Below are positions 45,174 through 53,632 of a DNA stretch of 64,000 nucleotides, in pieces; the first letter of the stretch is position 1; every line of letters begins with the position of its first letter. Under the pieces are notes generated by a model. It made no database searches and was not told the DNA's origin. It saw nothing but the letters and a program-made list of their open reading frames with translations. This DNA comes from CAKOSP01 sp964370755 (lineage in GTDB: Bacteria; Bacillota_I; Bacilli_A; RF39; UBA660), in the NCBI GenBank assembly GCA_964370755.1, contig CAYJKL010000004.1, positions 7,468 to 71,467 on the forward strand, written 5' to 3'. Both the position numbers and the translations under genes were made by a program.

Positions 45174-46234
45174 TTTAACTCCTTAAACTTTTCTGTGAAA
45201 GCAAACATATTTCCTATAATTGATGATAATATAATTGATATTATACAACATATTATAAAAAATAGAATTTCAATTATTATATTATCATTTAGCATTGCAT
45301 CTAAATTAAGTGTATACATTATAAATACAAATACTAGTGGATGAAATAAGTATATCACAAATACATTATTTTTATATGAACTTATTAAATTTTTAGTTAA
45401 CTTTTTATGCGATAAATATTCTATAAGATTATTAATTTTATCGGAAAGTAAATATATTAATACCATACTTGAACATGAGTATAAGAAAAAAATCATATTT
45501 GGTGGAAATTTGTTATTTTGCATAATCAGACTTATTCCTGTTGCGCTAGAAAAAATTAGTATTAATATTATAAAAACCGTAACTAATTTTAATACGCTTC
45601 TTGCGGATATTTTTTGTTTACTATGACTATTATAAAATAAACCCAGGTATGTAAAAAATATATAAAATATTATATTTATAAGTATGTCATTTACAAATAT
45701 ACCTTTTATATTTAGTAAAGTGCTTAACATTATTAGACCTGTTGTTATATAAAATATTATATATTTTGTTTTTATATTATTTTTAAGTTTTTTTAATAAT
45801 GGTATCATTAACATTATTCCGATATATACTGGTATAAACCATAATGCGTATGTTAGATAAGGAACATTTGATATTGAATATTGACTAGGTAATATCCAGC
45901 TTGTTATAAAATAAAAGTTGTTTTCTATTTCTAATCCATAGTATTCATTCCAGATTAAGTTTATTATCATTGCAGCGTGAGAATAAACAATAATTGGTAC
46001 TGCAATTCTTAGCATTTTATTTTTAAGATATAAAGAGTATTTTTTTGTACTTGATAATGAATTTGAAGCACCAGTTAGATAAAAAAATAACGACATTTCT
46101 ATTAGGAGTAATGATTTAATAACCATACCTAGTTCATCCACAAATACTGGTATCCAAAATAAGCAATGAATAAATATAACATGCATTATTGCAAATGTTC
46201 TTAAATTGTCTATTTTATTATCTCTTAACTTCAT
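45170..46234 (-). CDS. Acyltransferase family 3 (OafA-type) membrane protein
   Basis: 354 residues, ten membrane helices. IDNLRTFAIMHVIFIH carries the conserved His of acyltransferase-3 proteins near the start; SLFFYLTGASNSLSSTKKY and the end YLFHPLVFVFIMYTL also fit. These enzymes acetylate or succinylate exported sugars. It lies between UbiA and the HAD-GtrA fusion with overlaps and short gaps, so it may modify the sugar of that pathway. Confidence 0.87.
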   Translation of the reverse strand: MKLRDNKIDNLRTFAIMHVIFIHCLFWIPVFVDELGMVIKSLLLIEMSLFFYLTGASNSLSSTKKYSLYLKNKMLRIAVPIIVYSHAAMIINLIWNEYYGLEIENNFYFITSWILPSQYSISNVPYLTYALWFIPVYIGIMLMIPLLKKLKNNIKTKYIIFYITTGLIMLSTLLNIKGIFVNDILINIIFYIFFTYLGLFYNSHSKQKISARSVLKLVTVFIILILIFSSATGISLIMQNNKFPPNMIFFLYSCSSMVLIYLLSDKINNLIEYLSHKKLTKNLISSYKNNVFVIYLFHPLVFVFIMYTLNLDAMLNDNIIIEILFFIICCIISIILSSIIGNMFAFTEKFKELK

Positions 46235-46248
46235 TTTTCCCCCTGGTA

Positions 46249-47118
46249 TCAGAAATAAATTAAAAATATTAATATCCCTGAAAATAGCGTTGATAATAGT
46301 AGTAGGCCTTTATCTTTAAATAACACCTCTACTGGATCTCCATCTGAGTCTCCTTCTACTTGTAAACTGTACTTCATACATATTAGAATTAGTATTGGTA
46401 CACTGTAAATTAAATTATTTGAACCTATCGCCTTTATTGTATTTTGATCTATTGTCCATAATGTATAAAATGCTATAGATAGTGTAAGATTCATATACAT
46501 ATTTTTATCTAAAAAATCTTTGTTGTAATGTTTTAATACATCTCTTACTTTGTCTGATTTATTAACTCTTATTAATTCATTTCTTCTTTTTCCTAAACCT
46601 AGGTAAAATGCAAATGTAATTACTGTAAGATAAAGCCAATTTGATATTTCAATATTTGTTATCATCGAACCAAATAATATTCTAAATATAAAACCTGATA
46701 CTAAAATTGCAACATCAACTATAGGTATATTTTTTAGGCCAAAACTATAAGCTATATTAAATATAAAATATGAACTAATAATTATATACGGATATATATT
46801 GCTTTTCGATGCTATAGCTGCAACTACTAGCGCTGATATAAATAAAATTGAACCTAATATACATGCTTTTTTTACTGAAACACTTCCATTTGCTATAGGT
46901 CTATTTTTTTTAGTTGGATGTTTACTATCTTTTTCTTTATCTCTAATATCATTTATTATGTATACAACTGATGAAATTAAACTAAATGAAATAAATCCTA
47001 GAAAACCAATTTTTAATATTTCTATATTAGTTATATTTCCACTGAATATTATCGGCAGTAGTATTAATAAATTTTTTATATAGTGCTTTATTCTCATTAA
47101 CTTCAAATATTTTTTCAT
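46249..47118 (-). CDS. UbiA-family polyprenyl-phosphate phosphoribosyltransferase-like protein
   Basis: 289 residues from ATG 47118 (GTGAGGA upstream). Eight to nine membrane helices. The first Asp motif NDIRDKEKDSKHP (residues 56-68) followed by KKNRPIANG and the second loop LGKRRNELIRV match the decaprenyl-phosphate 5-phosphoribosyltransferase branch of UbiA better than quinone prenyltransferases. That enzyme joins PRPP to polyprenyl phosphate, the first step to lipid-linked ribose or arabinose. It is the first gene behind a consensus promoter and starts the upstream half of the glycan locus. Confidence 0.87.
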   Translation of the reverse strand: MKKYLKLMRIKHYIKNLLILLPIIFSGNITNIEILKIGFLGFISFSLISSVVYIINDIRDKEKDSKHPTKKNRPIANGSVSVKKACILGSILFISALVVAAIASKSNIYPYIIISSYFIFNIAYSFGLKNIPIVDVAILVSGFIFRILFGSMITNIEISNWLYLTVITFAFYLGLGKRRNELIRVNKSDKVRDVLKHYNKDFLDKNMYMNLTLSIAFYTLWTIDQNTIKAIGSNNLIYSVPILILICMKYSLQVEGDSDGDPVEVLFKDKGLLLLSTLFSGILIFLIYF

Positions 47119-47144
47119 TACAAAAATCCTCACTTTACTTGTTA

Positions 47145-47172
47145 ATTATAACAAATTTTCTATTATTGTCAA
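47145..47172 (-). promoter_or_regulatory. Consensus promoter of the upstream glycan operon
   Basis: Minus strand TTGACA (47167-47172), 16-base spacer, TATAAT (47145-47150): both boxes perfect. Confidence 0.75.
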
Positions 47173-47191
47173 AATATAGTTAGGCTTTATT

Positions 47192-47220
47192 AAAAAAAAA
47201 TACGACTTAAAAATCGTATT
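47192..47220 (-). terminator. Terminator of the cohesin/glucosaminidase operon
   Basis: AATACGA (47199-47205) pairs with TCGTATT (47214-47220); nine T follow on the minus strand. The stop of the cohesin-like gene lies in the stem. Confidence 0.8.
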
Positions 47221-48601
47221 CATCTTTCTTCTTTTTCTTTTTTTCTTTTTTTACTTTTTCTTTTTTAGGTTTACTATCTTTATTATTTTCTTTTTCTTCA
47301 CCATCAAAAGAATGTTTTTTTGAAGTTTTTTTGTTTTTTCTCATAAGTCCGAATATTATAATAAATAAAAGTATTATGAAACCAGATAGACCCATGATTA
47401 CATAAAGATACAATTCTTTATCGTCATTTACTTCGTCTACGTTTTGAGCATCATAAGCAATTACTGATTCATTTTTACTATCATATGTGTAAAAACCTTC
47501 TTCTCCAGTTATTACACTTTTTCCATATACTACCCAAAACTCTGAATTTGCTTCTAGTTTTAAAACTTCCGCACTGTTACCAAAAATTGTTTCTGTGTAT
47601 TTAGTATATCCATCAAGTGTCTTAGTAGTTTCTATTGGAACTATCATTAATCCATTAAATTTATATTCGATATACTTTGTGTAAGTGTTTTTACTTTCAT
47701 CATAGATATAAAGTTCTACTAACCCTTCATCATCTTTAAGACCTACTAAAGTGTAACTTAGTTTATCGTTAGTGTATGTCGGTATTTCAAACTCACCCAT
47801 TACTAGTGTTGACTCAACAAAGTTAGTAGGTGCTACTAGTTGCTCACGAAGTTTAACAACTGTTTTATTATCACCTTCTACTGTTACTGGTATTGGATTT
47901 TGATCTATTACATTTACTGTTAATTTATAAACTCTTTCAGAACCATTTTGTGCCCGAACAGTTATATCAAAATTATTTATACCAGGTGTTACTGCAAGAG
48001 TACCTGCACCTTCTACTGAAGACCTTGAGTCATTTACACTTGCTCCTATGTTTATCTCTTTTGTTCCTTCAGGAACTTCTACTGTGTACTCTGATGTATC
48101 TTTATCAAATGCTGGTGATATTTCATAACCTTCTACAGTTAATCCTTTTAAATAATTATCTTTTGAATAACTTGCTTCTATTTCAGCTTGAGTTTTTACT
48201 GTAATTGTTCTTGATGATGAACTTATTTGCATTTCACTCATATCATTTGCTATTACTTGATAACTATTTACTGCTAAATTTGTGCTCCCTGTTTTAAGTG
48301 TTTTAAATTTAAAAGTATAATCTTTATATGTAATACCTGCACTTGAATTTGCCATTCTAGTTCCACCAGCTTCTGCTGATGATGAAGTAAGTTGTAAGAC
48401 ACTTGGATCATATGATAAATCCATTATCCATGACCCTATTGCAGTACTACTTGATAACTTTACCGTTACTGTTACCGTGTTTCCCTTTACAACCGTCGTG
48501 GCATTTGACGAAACACTAATACTTCCTGATGCGGCACTTACTATATTTGGAAATATTACTCCTGCTATTAAAAGTAATAATAAATATTTTATTTTTCTCA
48601 T
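47207..48601 (-). CDS. Membrane-anchored cohesin-like / cadherin-like surface protein
   Basis: 464 residues. Signal peptide to about residue 23; residues 25-136 form a cohesin-type beta sandwich (VVKGNTVTVTVKLSSSTAIG, MDLSYDPSVLQLTSSS, YTFKFKTLKTGSTNLAV). Residues about 147-232 are a cadherin-like PF12733-type domain (YLKGLTVEGYEISPAFDKDT, YKLTVNV). A membrane helix (about 400-422) and a very Lys-rich cytoplasmic tail (KKEKVKKEKKKKKKDEYDF) follow. The upstream gene in the same operon encodes a dockerin-tailed wall hydrolase, so this protein likely holds that enzyme at the membrane. Cohesin identity is from the fold pattern; binding is inferred. Confidence 0.8.
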   Translation of the reverse strand: MRKIKYLLLLLIAGVIFPNIVSAASGSISVSSNATTVVKGNTVTVTVKLSSSTAIGSWIMDLSYDPSVLQLTSSSAEAGGTRMANSSAGITYKDYTFKFKTLKTGSTNLAVNSYQVIANDMSEMQISSSSRTITVKTQAEIEASYSKDNYLKGLTVEGYEISPAFDKDTSEYTVEVPEGTKEINIGASVNDSRSSVEGAGTLAVTPGINNFDITVRAQNGSERVYKLTVNVIDQNPIPVTVEGDNKTVVKLREQLVAPTNFVESTLVMGEFEIPTYTNDKLSYTLVGLKDDEGLVELYIYDESKNTYTKYIEYKFNGLMIVPIETTKTLDGYTKYTETIFGNSAEVLKLEANSEFWVVYGKSVITGEEGFYTYDSKNESVIAYDAQNVDEVNDDKELYLYVIMGLSGFIILLFIIIFGLMRKNKKTSKKHSFDGEEKENNKDSKPKKEKVKKEKKKKKKDEYDF

Positions 48602-48616
48602 TTTATTCCTTTCTTT

Positions 48617-50320
48617 TTATTGAACTATTGTATATGTTCCTAAGATGTTTTTTTGAACTTGTAATAAGTCAAAAGCATCTATTACTCCATCTTTTGTTGG
48701 ATCTGCTGCTTTAGAGTAAACATCTACTAAACTATATGTTCCTAAAATACTTTTTTGTACTTGAAGTAAGTCTAGGGCATCTATATTTCCATCACCTGAT
48801 GTATCTCCATATATTACTACTGATAAAACTTCTGTTCCAGCTTCTGATTTAATTGATATTTTATCTCCTGTTGCTAACTTTCCAGTTGTTTTTACATTTT
48901 CATTTTTATCCATAATTACTACGTTACCATGACCAGCAGCACCTTCAAGAGTACCTTTCATTGTTTCTGCTGTTGTTTCTGGAACTACTTTTGATATTGT
49001 TGTTGATGTATAGTCAAATCCACTTGATACTACTAGAGTACTTACTGGCATTTCAGATAAATCGTTATCTGGATTTTCTCCAGTTGCTCCAGAGCCAGTA
49101 TTGTCAATAATTGTGTCCATGTTATTGTAAACTGGAATCTTGAACATGTATGCATTATTTAAGAAGTTTGTATCTCTATAATTAGCATAAACTGTCTTAG
49201 CTTCACTCATCGGAGCTTGTATATTTGTCATGTACTGATTTAAATATAACTTATTTGCACTAGTAGGAACTACATTAAACTTTTGTAAGTATGTTGTGTA
49301 CTGTCCTACTGATATATATTTTGTTGCTAAGAAGTTAGAACCTCCTTGAAGTGCTTCATCTACTGAGTCCCATCCATAATTTCTAGCGTATGTTAGACCA
49401 CAGTATGTTGTACCATTTTGTTTTACACAATCATCTGATACTCCTATGTTGTAAAAATTGTAAAGTCCATAATATCCATCTGTTACTCCACTGTAAAGAT
49501 TGTAAAGTGATGTTCCAGAACCTAATTCTTGTCTTATTCTTGACGCTAAGAAAGTTGGATTAACATCCGTACTTTTCCCTGCATTTAATACCATATTTGT
49601 AAAATCTAAGCCTTTTCCAGTATGATATGTGTAAAAAGATGCTCCCGAGAATATCGATGATATAACATGCGTGTACTGACTTTCAAGTGATGCTTCGTAT
49701 TTTAAGTATTCGAACTGAAATATAAAGTTTTCTCCTAAGAAGTTTCTTGGGTCTAAATAGTATGCTACAGCCTCTTTTGTAGGTGGCTCCCATCCTGAAT
49801 ATCCATAACTACATGTTGAATCTATATAATTTGTATTACTTGTATAAAATAAACTAATACCGCAGTTACTTTCTGCTTGCACAGCTGATGCCCATTCTAG
49901 ATTTGTTGGAATTGCTTCGAATTGCCAGTTTGGGTGCTGCTCTTTAATAAAGCATAAATACGGAATATAACTGCTTGGAAATCCTGCATTTTTCATATCT
50001 ACTTCGCACTGTGTACTACCAGTTGCGTCTCCATAATTTATATACGGAATTGCATAGTTTGCAGATACATATCCTATTTTTCCAGTAGCTGGATCTTTTA
50101 CTTTCCACCAATTACCTTCATATTTTGTTGTATCTACTAAATCAAGTATTGCATCAGCATAAAAGGTTTCTGAATAACTTGACCAACCATATGGACTTGA
50201 ATGTAAATCTGCCCATCCATTAATATCTACTATTCTAACGTGATAAGTTTTTGCAAAGACATCAGAAGCTAATATGAAATATAAACATAATAAAAATACT
50301 AAATATACTACTTTTTTCAT
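48617..50320 (-). CDS. Secreted GH73 glucosaminidase with SH3-like and dockerin domains
   Basis: 567 residues from ATG 50320 (TTGGAGG upstream; an ATG five codons earlier has no site). Signal peptide to about 23; SH3b-like domain about 25-95 (LHSSPYGWSS, WWKVKDPATGKIGYVSANYA). GH73/LytD-type catalytic domain about 185-400 with ASRIRQELGSG (Glu265 as likely acid) and GLYNFYNIG. A linker domain precedes the C-terminal dockerin (about 503-567): two 22-residue Ca-binding repeats, DTSGDGNIDALDLLQVQK and DPTKDGVIDAFDLLQVQK. It should cut GlcNAc-MurNAc bonds in peptidoglycan and dock to the cohesin protein encoded 15 bases downstream. Confidence 0.9.
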   Translation of the reverse strand: MKKVVYLVFLLCLYFILASDVFAKTYHVRIVDINGWADLHSSPYGWSSYSETFYADAILDLVDTTKYEGNWWKVKDPATGKIGYVSANYAIPYINYGDATGSTQCEVDMKNAGFPSSYIPYLCFIKEQHPNWQFEAIPTNLEWASAVQAESNCGISLFYTSNTNYIDSTCSYGYSGWEPPTKEAVAYYLDPRNFLGENFIFQFEYLKYEASLESQYTHVISSIFSGASFYTYHTGKGLDFTNMVLNAGKSTDVNPTFLASRIRQELGSGTSLYNLYSGVTDGYYGLYNFYNIGVSDDCVKQNGTTYCGLTYARNYGWDSVDEALQGGSNFLATKYISVGQYTTYLQKFNVVPTSANKLYLNQYMTNIQAPMSEAKTVYANYRDTNFLNNAYMFKIPVYNNMDTIIDNTGSGATGENPDNDLSEMPVSTLVVSSGFDYTSTTISKVVPETTAETMKGTLEGAAGHGNVVIMDKNENVKTTGKLATGDKISIKSEAGTEVLSVVIYGDTSGDGNIDALDLLQVQKSILGTYSLVDVYSKAADPTKDGVIDAFDLLQVQKNILGTYTIVQ

Positions 50321-50343
50321 ATAGCCTCCAATCATACTATATC

Positions 50344-50352
50344 ATTATAACA
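50344..50352 (-). promoter_or_regulatory. Extended -10 promoter of the glucosaminidase/cohesin operon
   Basis: Minus strand TGT-TATAAT (50352 to 50344), 24 bases before the ATG at 50320. Confidence 0.5.
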
Positions 50353-50459
50353 TTTTTTGTCGAATATTTGGTGATAAATTTATGAAAATTTTAACTTTTT
50401 GTAAAACAACCCTAGTTTTTTTTTAATCTTTATAATATAATTAAGTTGGTGAGAGATAT

Positions 50460-51068
50460 ATGCTTGGAAATAGTTATGATAAAATTGATTTTGTTTTTAT
50501 ATCATTAATAACACTTTATTTAGTTGTTTTACTAATATTAGTTTTATTTTTATTGATGAGACCAAGCAAGAAAGATGACAACAAAAATATAGAAGAAATT
50601 AATAAAATTAAAAATATTAAGAAGGTTAGAACTAAAGAATTTAAGATGCCAACTTTTGAATTACCTAAACTTAATAGACCTGTTTGGCTAGATAAATTTA
50701 TTTTACTTATGAAAGAACCTATTATTAAGAAGGTTGTTGTTAGCGAAACAAAAAAAGTTGCTTCTGCTAGCGTAATTATTAGTCCCGATAATATAAATAC
50801 TAATAATGTTGAACCTAAAGTTAAAACTAACGCTAAAAACAAAGAGGAAAATACTGTTAAAAATAAAGAAGAAATTACGAAAAAGAAAACTTCGAAAATT
50901 AGTAATGCTACTAAAAATAAAACTACTTCTACTAAAAAACCAAGTAGTACTAAAAAAGCTTCTGCTACTAAAAAAACAACTAATACTACAGTTAAAACTA
51001 CCACTAAGAAAAAACCAACTAGAAAGAAAACTCCTAAAACTTATCATAAAAACAAAAAGAAAAAGTAA
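50460..51068 (+). CDS. Membrane protein with long Lys/Thr-rich cytoplasmic tail
   Basis: 202 residues. One N-terminal membrane helix (FVFISLITLYLVVLLILVLF), then a hydrophilic region ending in a repetitive Lys/Thr/Ser tail (about residues 115-202, with KKTS, KKPSSTKK and KKKPTRKK units) like histone H1-type tails. It has a GGTGAGAG ribosome site and TATAAT at 50432. It is divergent from the glucosaminidase. The tail could bind nucleic acid, ribosomes or anionic lipid near the membrane; no defined family. Confidence 0.65.
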   Translation: MLGNSYDKIDFVFISLITLYLVVLLILVLFLLMRPSKKDDNKNIEEINKIKNIKKVRTKEFKMPTFELPKLNRPVWLDKFILLMKEPIIKKVVVSETKKVASASVIISPDNINTNNVEPKVKTNAKNKEENTVKNKEEITKKKTSKISNATKNKTTSTKKPSSTKKASATKKTTNTTVKTTTKKKPTRKKTPKTYHKNKKKK

Positions 51069-51097
51069 CTTAGATATTATTCTAAATTACTTTTTTT
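51061..51097. terminator. Bidirectional terminator
   Basis: AGTAACTTAGA (51064-51074) pairs imperfectly with TCTAAATTACT (51081-51091), flanked by A run and T run, between convergent genes. Confidence 0.65.
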
Positions 51098-53027
51098 ATT
51101 CTGTAACCATATCATTTACATTCGGATCTACTTCATCATCAGTTGGTTTTTGGTCCTCTTCTTCGTCTTCTTCTGGTTCCTCTTCAATAATTTCTCCATT
51201 TATGTAAAAGTCTATACTTTTAAATGTACCTATTAACTGATTTATATGAATACTTTGGTCACCAATTAAATTACTATCCACTGAACTATTATACTCATCT
51301 TGTGTTGAATCAACGGTTATAAAGTCACAACTTAAATTATAGTCATTACAAAAGTCTTGTGCTTTTGATTTAGATAGACCAATGAAACTTGGCATAACTT
51401 CGTACGTTCTGTCTTTAGTGTATCCAGAACCAGCTATAGTTGTTTCGTAAACTTCGTTTCCTGAAAAACTAAATGTCTTGATGTTTTCATGTGTTTCAAG
51501 TTCTAAATTTATTTTCATCATTTTTATAATATTATCAAGTGAGTCTTGATAATACCCAAGTGATTCTGCTTCTCTACCACTTGAAGGTAAATAAACTCTT
51601 AAGTTGTAGTACTCTAAGTAACTTTTTTCGATATTAATTAGTTCTTCCCCTGCTAGTGAGTTTAGTAAAGCGTCTTTCATTACTTCATAACCCGATAACA
51701 TTTGCTCTGGACTCATATTTGTTATGATATTATCTGATACTGTATTTAATACTTTTTCAAAATCACTAAAACTATTTAATGTTGTTACTTTATTTGCTAT
51801 AGCTGTAACCACTTCTTGTTGATGTCTATTTCTATCTATATCTGATAACATATATAAATTTCTATTTCTAGCATATGCAAGCGCTTGTTCTCCGTTAAGT
51901 GTTTGATATCCAGTATCCATACATATTAAATGTACACCTGTGTATCTATCTGAATTTTGCTCACATACTTGTCCATCATACGTATCATAGTCAGGTTCTT
52001 CAACATTTACATTTACTCCACCCAGTGCATCTACTAGTTCTACAACACCTTTAAAGTTTATTTTTATATAATAATCTACATCTACATCTGTAAGTTTTTC
52101 TACTGTTTCAATAACACATTCTGTTCCATACGCTGCAGATGAATTAATTTTAGAAACACTATTATTATTACATGTAATAGGTACTAAAATATCTCTTGGC
52201 ATACTAAACATTGTTGCATTAAGAGTCGTTGGATTAAACGTAATAAGCATTAAAGTATCCCCATTAAATGCTGCATTTGCATCAAGTCCATCTTCTGCTG
52301 AATCTACACCCATTATTAAGAATGTTAATGGTTCATCAAAATCTTTAGTAGCAACTATAGTTTTATCCGTATTTTCCATTTTTTCTTTATATGAATATAA
52401 CACTATAGTATCTGCTGCTATATTTTCAAAACCTTCTTCACTACCTAATAATGAAACATAATTACTTTGCATGAATGCACCATCAATTTCACCACTATAT
52501 AGATCATCTAACATCATTATATAACTATCGTATTTTACTATTTCATTTGTAAGCGATTCTTCAGTCATTATTTTTTTTGCTAAAGTATAACCTTCTATAT
52601 CACTAGTATTAGTAATCATACCAATTTTACTATCTTCTGTTAAATTTCCATCAGTTAAAGTAACTAGATATGATGTATACTCTACTTCATCTCTTTCTCC
52701 AAAACCAGAAATTCCTTCATATATTGCATCTATATAAAAACTTCCAACTCCTAAAAAAATTGATGATATAGTTATCATAACCGCACTTACTACAAATCTT
52801 TTATATTTTCTTTTAACTATTCTTGATGCACTCATTATAAAATAGTGAACTGCACTTCCAAATAAAAGTGCTATACCAATATACCTAAAAAGAGTTTCTA
52901 CACCTTCTAAACTTAGTAAACTTCTAGTAAAAAGTATAAAGGTCACTAAGTACGCAATTAATGTAACTGCATATATTACTAGATATATTTTTTTTCTGCG
53001 AGCTAGTTTTCTTATTATACTTTTCAT
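51096..53027 (-). CDS. LCP-family (LytR-CpsA-Psr) protein with extra domains
   Basis: 643 residues. Three N-terminal membrane helices (to about 120), a periplasmic-binding-like segment (about 125-235; YLVTLTDGNLTEDSKIGM), then the LCP domain (about 240-480: LIMGVDSAEDGLDANAAFNG, MFSMPRDILVPI, LVDALGGVNVNV, LAYARNR, DIDRNRHQQEVV). LCP enzymes transfer teichoic acid or capsule from undecaprenyl-PP to peptidoglycan, using these Arg/Asp residues for pyrophosphate binding. A PASTA-like segment near 555-580 (PSFIGLSKSKAQDFCNDYNL) and an acidic tail follow. It lies in an operon with the LTA-synthase-like gene. Confidence 0.92.
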   Translation of the reverse strand: MKSIIRKLARRKKIYLVIYAVTLIAYLVTFILFTRSLLSLEGVETLFRYIGIALLFGSAVHYFIMSASRIVKRKYKRFVVSAVMITISSIFLGVGSFYIDAIYEGISGFGERDEVEYTSYLVTLTDGNLTEDSKIGMITNTSDIEGYTLAKKIMTEESLTNEIVKYDSYIMMLDDLYSGEIDGAFMQSNYVSLLGSEEGFENIAADTIVLYSYKEKMENTDKTIVATKDFDEPLTFLIMGVDSAEDGLDANAAFNGDTLMLITFNPTTLNATMFSMPRDILVPITCNNNSVSKINSSAAYGTECVIETVEKLTDVDVDYYIKINFKGVVELVDALGGVNVNVEEPDYDTYDGQVCEQNSDRYTGVHLICMDTGYQTLNGEQALAYARNRNLYMLSDIDRNRHQQEVVTAIANKVTTLNSFSDFEKVLNTVSDNIITNMSPEQMLSGYEVMKDALLNSLAGEELINIEKSYLEYYNLRVYLPSSGREAESLGYYQDSLDNIIKMMKINLELETHENIKTFSFSGNEVYETTIAGSGYTKDRTYEVMPSFIGLSKSKAQDFCNDYNLSCDFITVDSTQDEYNSSVDSNLIGDQSIHINQLIGTFKSIDFYINGEIIEEEPEEDEEEDQKPTDDEVDPNVNDMVTE

Positions 53028-53632
53028 GACTCTTCTCCAGTTGAAAATTCAATTACATCAAGTCTATCTTCTTCTAAAATTATTGTTACTACTCCAGCTG
53101 TATCATATCCTAAATTTTTTACATAACTCCAAGTCATATTTACTTCATAACTTTTATAAGTTAATTCCCCTAATAAGTATTCACTCTCAGTTACTTCTAA
53201 TTTTGAAATTTCGCTAACTTCAGGTAAATTACTTTTTTCTTCTTCAGCGATATATTTATACATTGTATCAATTACTTTTAAATCATGATTTTCTCTAAAA
53301 TCAAGTTTTACATAATCACTTCCACCAACATCGTATTTACTAACTTTATTACTAATTGTATATAAATCTATAATATATAGCGCTGCTAAGTTTTTAGCGT
53401 ATGATTCATAATTTATACTATCTTTTGTTAATATACTTTTTAAATTTTCGTAGTAGTCGTTAAATAATTCTGTATCTCTATCTTCAAGAGTATAGCCGTA
53501 TTTATCTATAGTATCAAGAACTAAAATATCTTTTTCTCCGCCTCTAAGAATAAAAATTAGTCCTACGTATATTAACCCCCCTATAATTAGTAATACTATA
53601 AGTGCTAGTATTATTTTATTCTTCCTCTTCAT
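53024..53632 (-). CDS. Anchored extracytoplasmic protein, unknown
   Basis: 202 residues. One N-terminal membrane helix (IILALIVLLIIGGLIYVGLI), then a soluble outside domain of mixed helix and strand (RDTELFNDYYENLKSIL; YKSYEVNMTWSYVKNLGYDT). It overlaps the LTA-synthase-like gene upstream (17 bases) and the LCP gene downstream (4 bases), so all three are coupled. A wall-assembly accessory role is inferred from context only. Confidence 0.75.
   Translation of the reverse strand: MKRKNKIILALIVLLIIGGLIYVGLIFILRGGEKDILVLDTIDKYGYTLEDRDTELFNDYYENLKSILTKDSINYESYAKNLAALYIIDLYTISNKVSKYDVGGSDYVKLDFRENHDLKVIDTMYKYIAEEEKSNLPEVSEISKLEVTESEYLLGELTYKSYEVNMTWSYVKNLGYDTAGVVTIILEEDRLDVIEFSTGEES

Noticed and set aside
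50516..51004. Long antisense open frames opposite the Lys-rich protein
   Set aside because: They mirror the Lys/Thr codon repeats of the plus-strand gene and have no start signals.
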